Below, in pieces: positions 62,108 to 64,000 of a stretch of DNA of 64,000 nt. Under the pieces are notes generated by a model. That model saw nothing but the letters and a program-made list of their open reading frames with translations, did not search any database and had not been told where the DNA came from. This stretch comes from Panax quinquefolius (Eukaryota > Streptophyta > Magnoliopsida > Apiales > Araliaceae): assembly GCA_020205615.1 (NCBI GenBank), contig CM035166.1:93350706-93414705 (forward strand), read 5' to 3'. The position numbers and the translations under genes are program-made. Numbering within the stretch: the stretch's first letter is position 1; every line of letters starts with the position of its first letter.

Positions 62108-62160
62108 TCTCCCCTCCTTATGGAATTTAAGCCCTCGAAATTAGAGATGCGATACTGGTA
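62108..62160 (-). other. Remnant internal end with polypurine tract
   Basis: Plus-strand TCTCCCCTCCTTATGG is a mirrored AAGGAGGGGAGA purine tract, preceded on the minus strand by a TTTCGAGGGCTTAAATTCC version of the Ty3/gypsy signature. It proves that the LTR at 59676 was a 3' LTR of a minus-strand element whose interior is deleted. Confidence 0.7.
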
Positions 62161-64000
62161 TGATAAAGAGATGAGAATACCTTGAATACCTTTATCGTTG
62201 AAAACATTAAATTCATTTTTTGCCTTTCTGGGCCAAAGATATTTATTAACAATTCATCTTTTGCTACTGAGGGCCGATGTAAAATCAATATCTTTGAGAC
62301 TCGACTTAATAGTATCACAACCACGAATTATCCATGCACCTCTCCGGCTAAGGATATTACGTGTTTTTAATCTGGTTATGATTATCTTAAACAATCCACA
62401 GGTCGTAATCATGCCAAGTCCATCTATGCTGCGTAAATGAGATGACTTTGAGCGCATCCATGAATTAATATTTCATTCTTTGAGACTCGACTCGATAATT
62501 AATCCACATCATCGAATCATCCACCGCACTACTGGCCCAAGGATATTCATTAGTATCACGACCACAAATTATCCACGCCTTCTGACGAAGATAATTGTGT
62601 TTTCAATTCTGGTTATGATTATCTGCCGAACAATCCACTGGTCGTAATCATACCAAGTCCATCTATGCACGTAAGCCACGAGATGACTTTGAGCGCATCC
62701 ATGAATTAATATTTCATTCTTTGAGACTCAATTCGATAATTAATCCACATCATCCGAATCATCCACCTCACTACGGGCGAGGATATTCATTAGTATCACG
62801 ACCACAAATTATCCATGCACTACGGCCAAAGATAATTGTGTTTTCAATTATGGTTATGATTATCTTAGAACAATCCACAGTCATAATCATACCAAGTCCA
62901 TCTATCCCATCGTAAGCCACATGGATGACTTTGAACACATCCATGAATTAATATTTCATTGTTGAGACTCACTCAATAATTAATCCACATCATCGAATCA
63001 TCCACCGCACTACGGGCCAAGGATATTCATTAGTATCACGACCACAAATTATCCATACTCACGGCGAAAGATAATTGTGTATTCATTTACTGGTTATGAT
63101 TATCTCCTAAATAATCAGTGGTCGTAATCATACCAAGTCCATCTATGCACTACATGTGCCACGAGATGACTTTCAACGTAATATAAACATGAGGATAATG
63201 ATATAAAGAATCAATCAAATGAGATAAAGGATAAATATTAAACATTTATAATATAATTTATCCGATTCAAGAATATCCCCATGTTATCAATCACTTAATA
63301 ATCTCGTAATCTAATATCGAGGATATTCTACTAATTTCATGGAGTATAGAAGTCCAAGTTTTAACTTATTTGGGTATAATAAAGAATGGAATAACAAAAT
63401 AAATCACCATCATGCGGTACTTAGCATGACGTTATTCAATGAATAATAATAATAACGGAACCGTGTCGGTGAAATTCACACGCAAGCGGGATGTTCCAAC
63501 AAAATAATAAAGATGGAACCCGATCAGGTTAGTAAAACACACGATGATAGGATATTCAACCGAGAATGATAAAGATTTTAACCAGTCCTGGTGTAAAACA
63601 CATTATTCCAATGTAATGATAAAAATGGAACCCGGTCCTGTGTAAAACACATGACGAGGATGTTCAGCAGAATAATAGAAGAATGTCACCAAGTATTTAA
63701 ACCACATTATACAAAGTTATTCCAATGAATAATAAGCAATGGAATAACATAAGGATTTCACCAAGTATAGGGTATCTGCATTATCTGAGGTTATGTATAG
63801 GGTATGCCACTTTTACAAAGTTATTCCAATGAATAATAATGAATGGAATAACGAAGTTCTCTTCAAGAAGAAAGAATAACACCCTCTTCTAGTAAAAAGA
63901 ACCGAATATAGAAGTAGTGAAGTAGCGAATACTCTTCTTCTTTCTATAATTTTCTCTCTATAACTTCTCTCTATAATTTCTCTCTCTAGAGTTTCAATGA
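62161..64000 (-). mobile_element. Truncated LTR interior, same family, off the right edge
   Basis: Lacks the LTR end and begins in mid-LTR sequence right after the purine-tract remnant. The segment 63300-64000 matches 60620-61330. It contains the tandem array listed next. Confidence 0.75.
62290..63185. repeat. Tandem array of ~240-bp units within the LTR
   Basis: TGAGACTCGACTCGATAATT-like starts recur at about 62298 (partial), 62480, 62723 and 62964. Each is followed by ATCCACATCATCGAATCATC, TAGTATCACGACCACAAATT and AAGTCCATCTATG blocks. Related LTRs at 1-2361 and 59676-62107 have one unit. Confidence 0.85.

Noticed and set aside
62290..63185. Possible CRISPR-like array
   Set aside because: Units are about 240 bp and contiguous, inside a plant LTR; no spacer-repeat structure.

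Overview
This window is nuclear DNA of a flowering plant, most likely a eudicot. It is AT-rich, with GT-AG introns, long (TA)n microsatellites, Stowaway, Mutator-like and hAT-like elements, Ty1/copia and several large Ty3/gypsy LTR elements. It also holds recognisable plant genes: nuclear mitochondrial rps2, a UGPase-like gene, an F-box/DUF295 relic and a HAESA-like receptor kinase fragment. Genes are few; most of the window is layered transposon debris. The species cannot be named from the sequence.

Layout. 1-2361: partial Ty3/gypsy-type LTR on the minus strand. 2362-5965: four copies of a ~1 kb unit coding for a small unidentified membrane-protein-like sequence, the first pair head to head. 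5990-6268: copia gag scrap. 6890-7420: diverged copy of 33940-34410, with a SINE-like 3' tail inside. 7488-8694: Mutator-like MITE with a perfect 9-bp target duplication. 8818-9580: intact copy of a GCGAC-rich element. About 9761-32310: a second copy of that element, split by later insertions. These are an 8.7-kb Pack-MULE (9889-18576), a Tekay-like LTR retrotransposon (19459-28876) and a hAT-like MITE (29037-32220). The Pack-MULE holds an HSL1-like kinase fragment broken by a gag-only copia element (10669-15883), and a smaller MULE (17072-18378) sits in its right terminal repeat. The hAT-like MITE holds a solo LTR (29274-32076).

32337-41057: Stowaway MITEs, microsatellites, a frameshifted F-box/DUF295 gene (35054-36105), a tandem duplication and a PIF/Harbinger relic. 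41398-42063: intact nuclear mitochondrial rps2. 42412-57328: UGPase-like gene of about 18 exons on the same strand, with a 10.1-kb second intron holding foldback elements, a hAT-like fragment and a degenerate Athila-type retrotransposon. 58187-58640: Stowaway MITE next to a plastid ycf2 fragment. 58643-64000: head-to-head and truncated copies of the LTR family seen at the left edge, with internal tandem repeats.

The only genes that look potentially expressed are rps2 and the UGPase-like gene. The latter keeps its reading frame and splice sites in nearly all exons but has lost the glycines of the nucleotide-binding loop, so it may be a pseudoenzyme or a slowly decaying duplicate. Repeat copies that are otherwise nearly identical differ in short scrambled patches, often at CG, CAG or CTG sites. 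This suggests long-read consensus error at methylated cytosines, so some frameshifts reported here may not be real.
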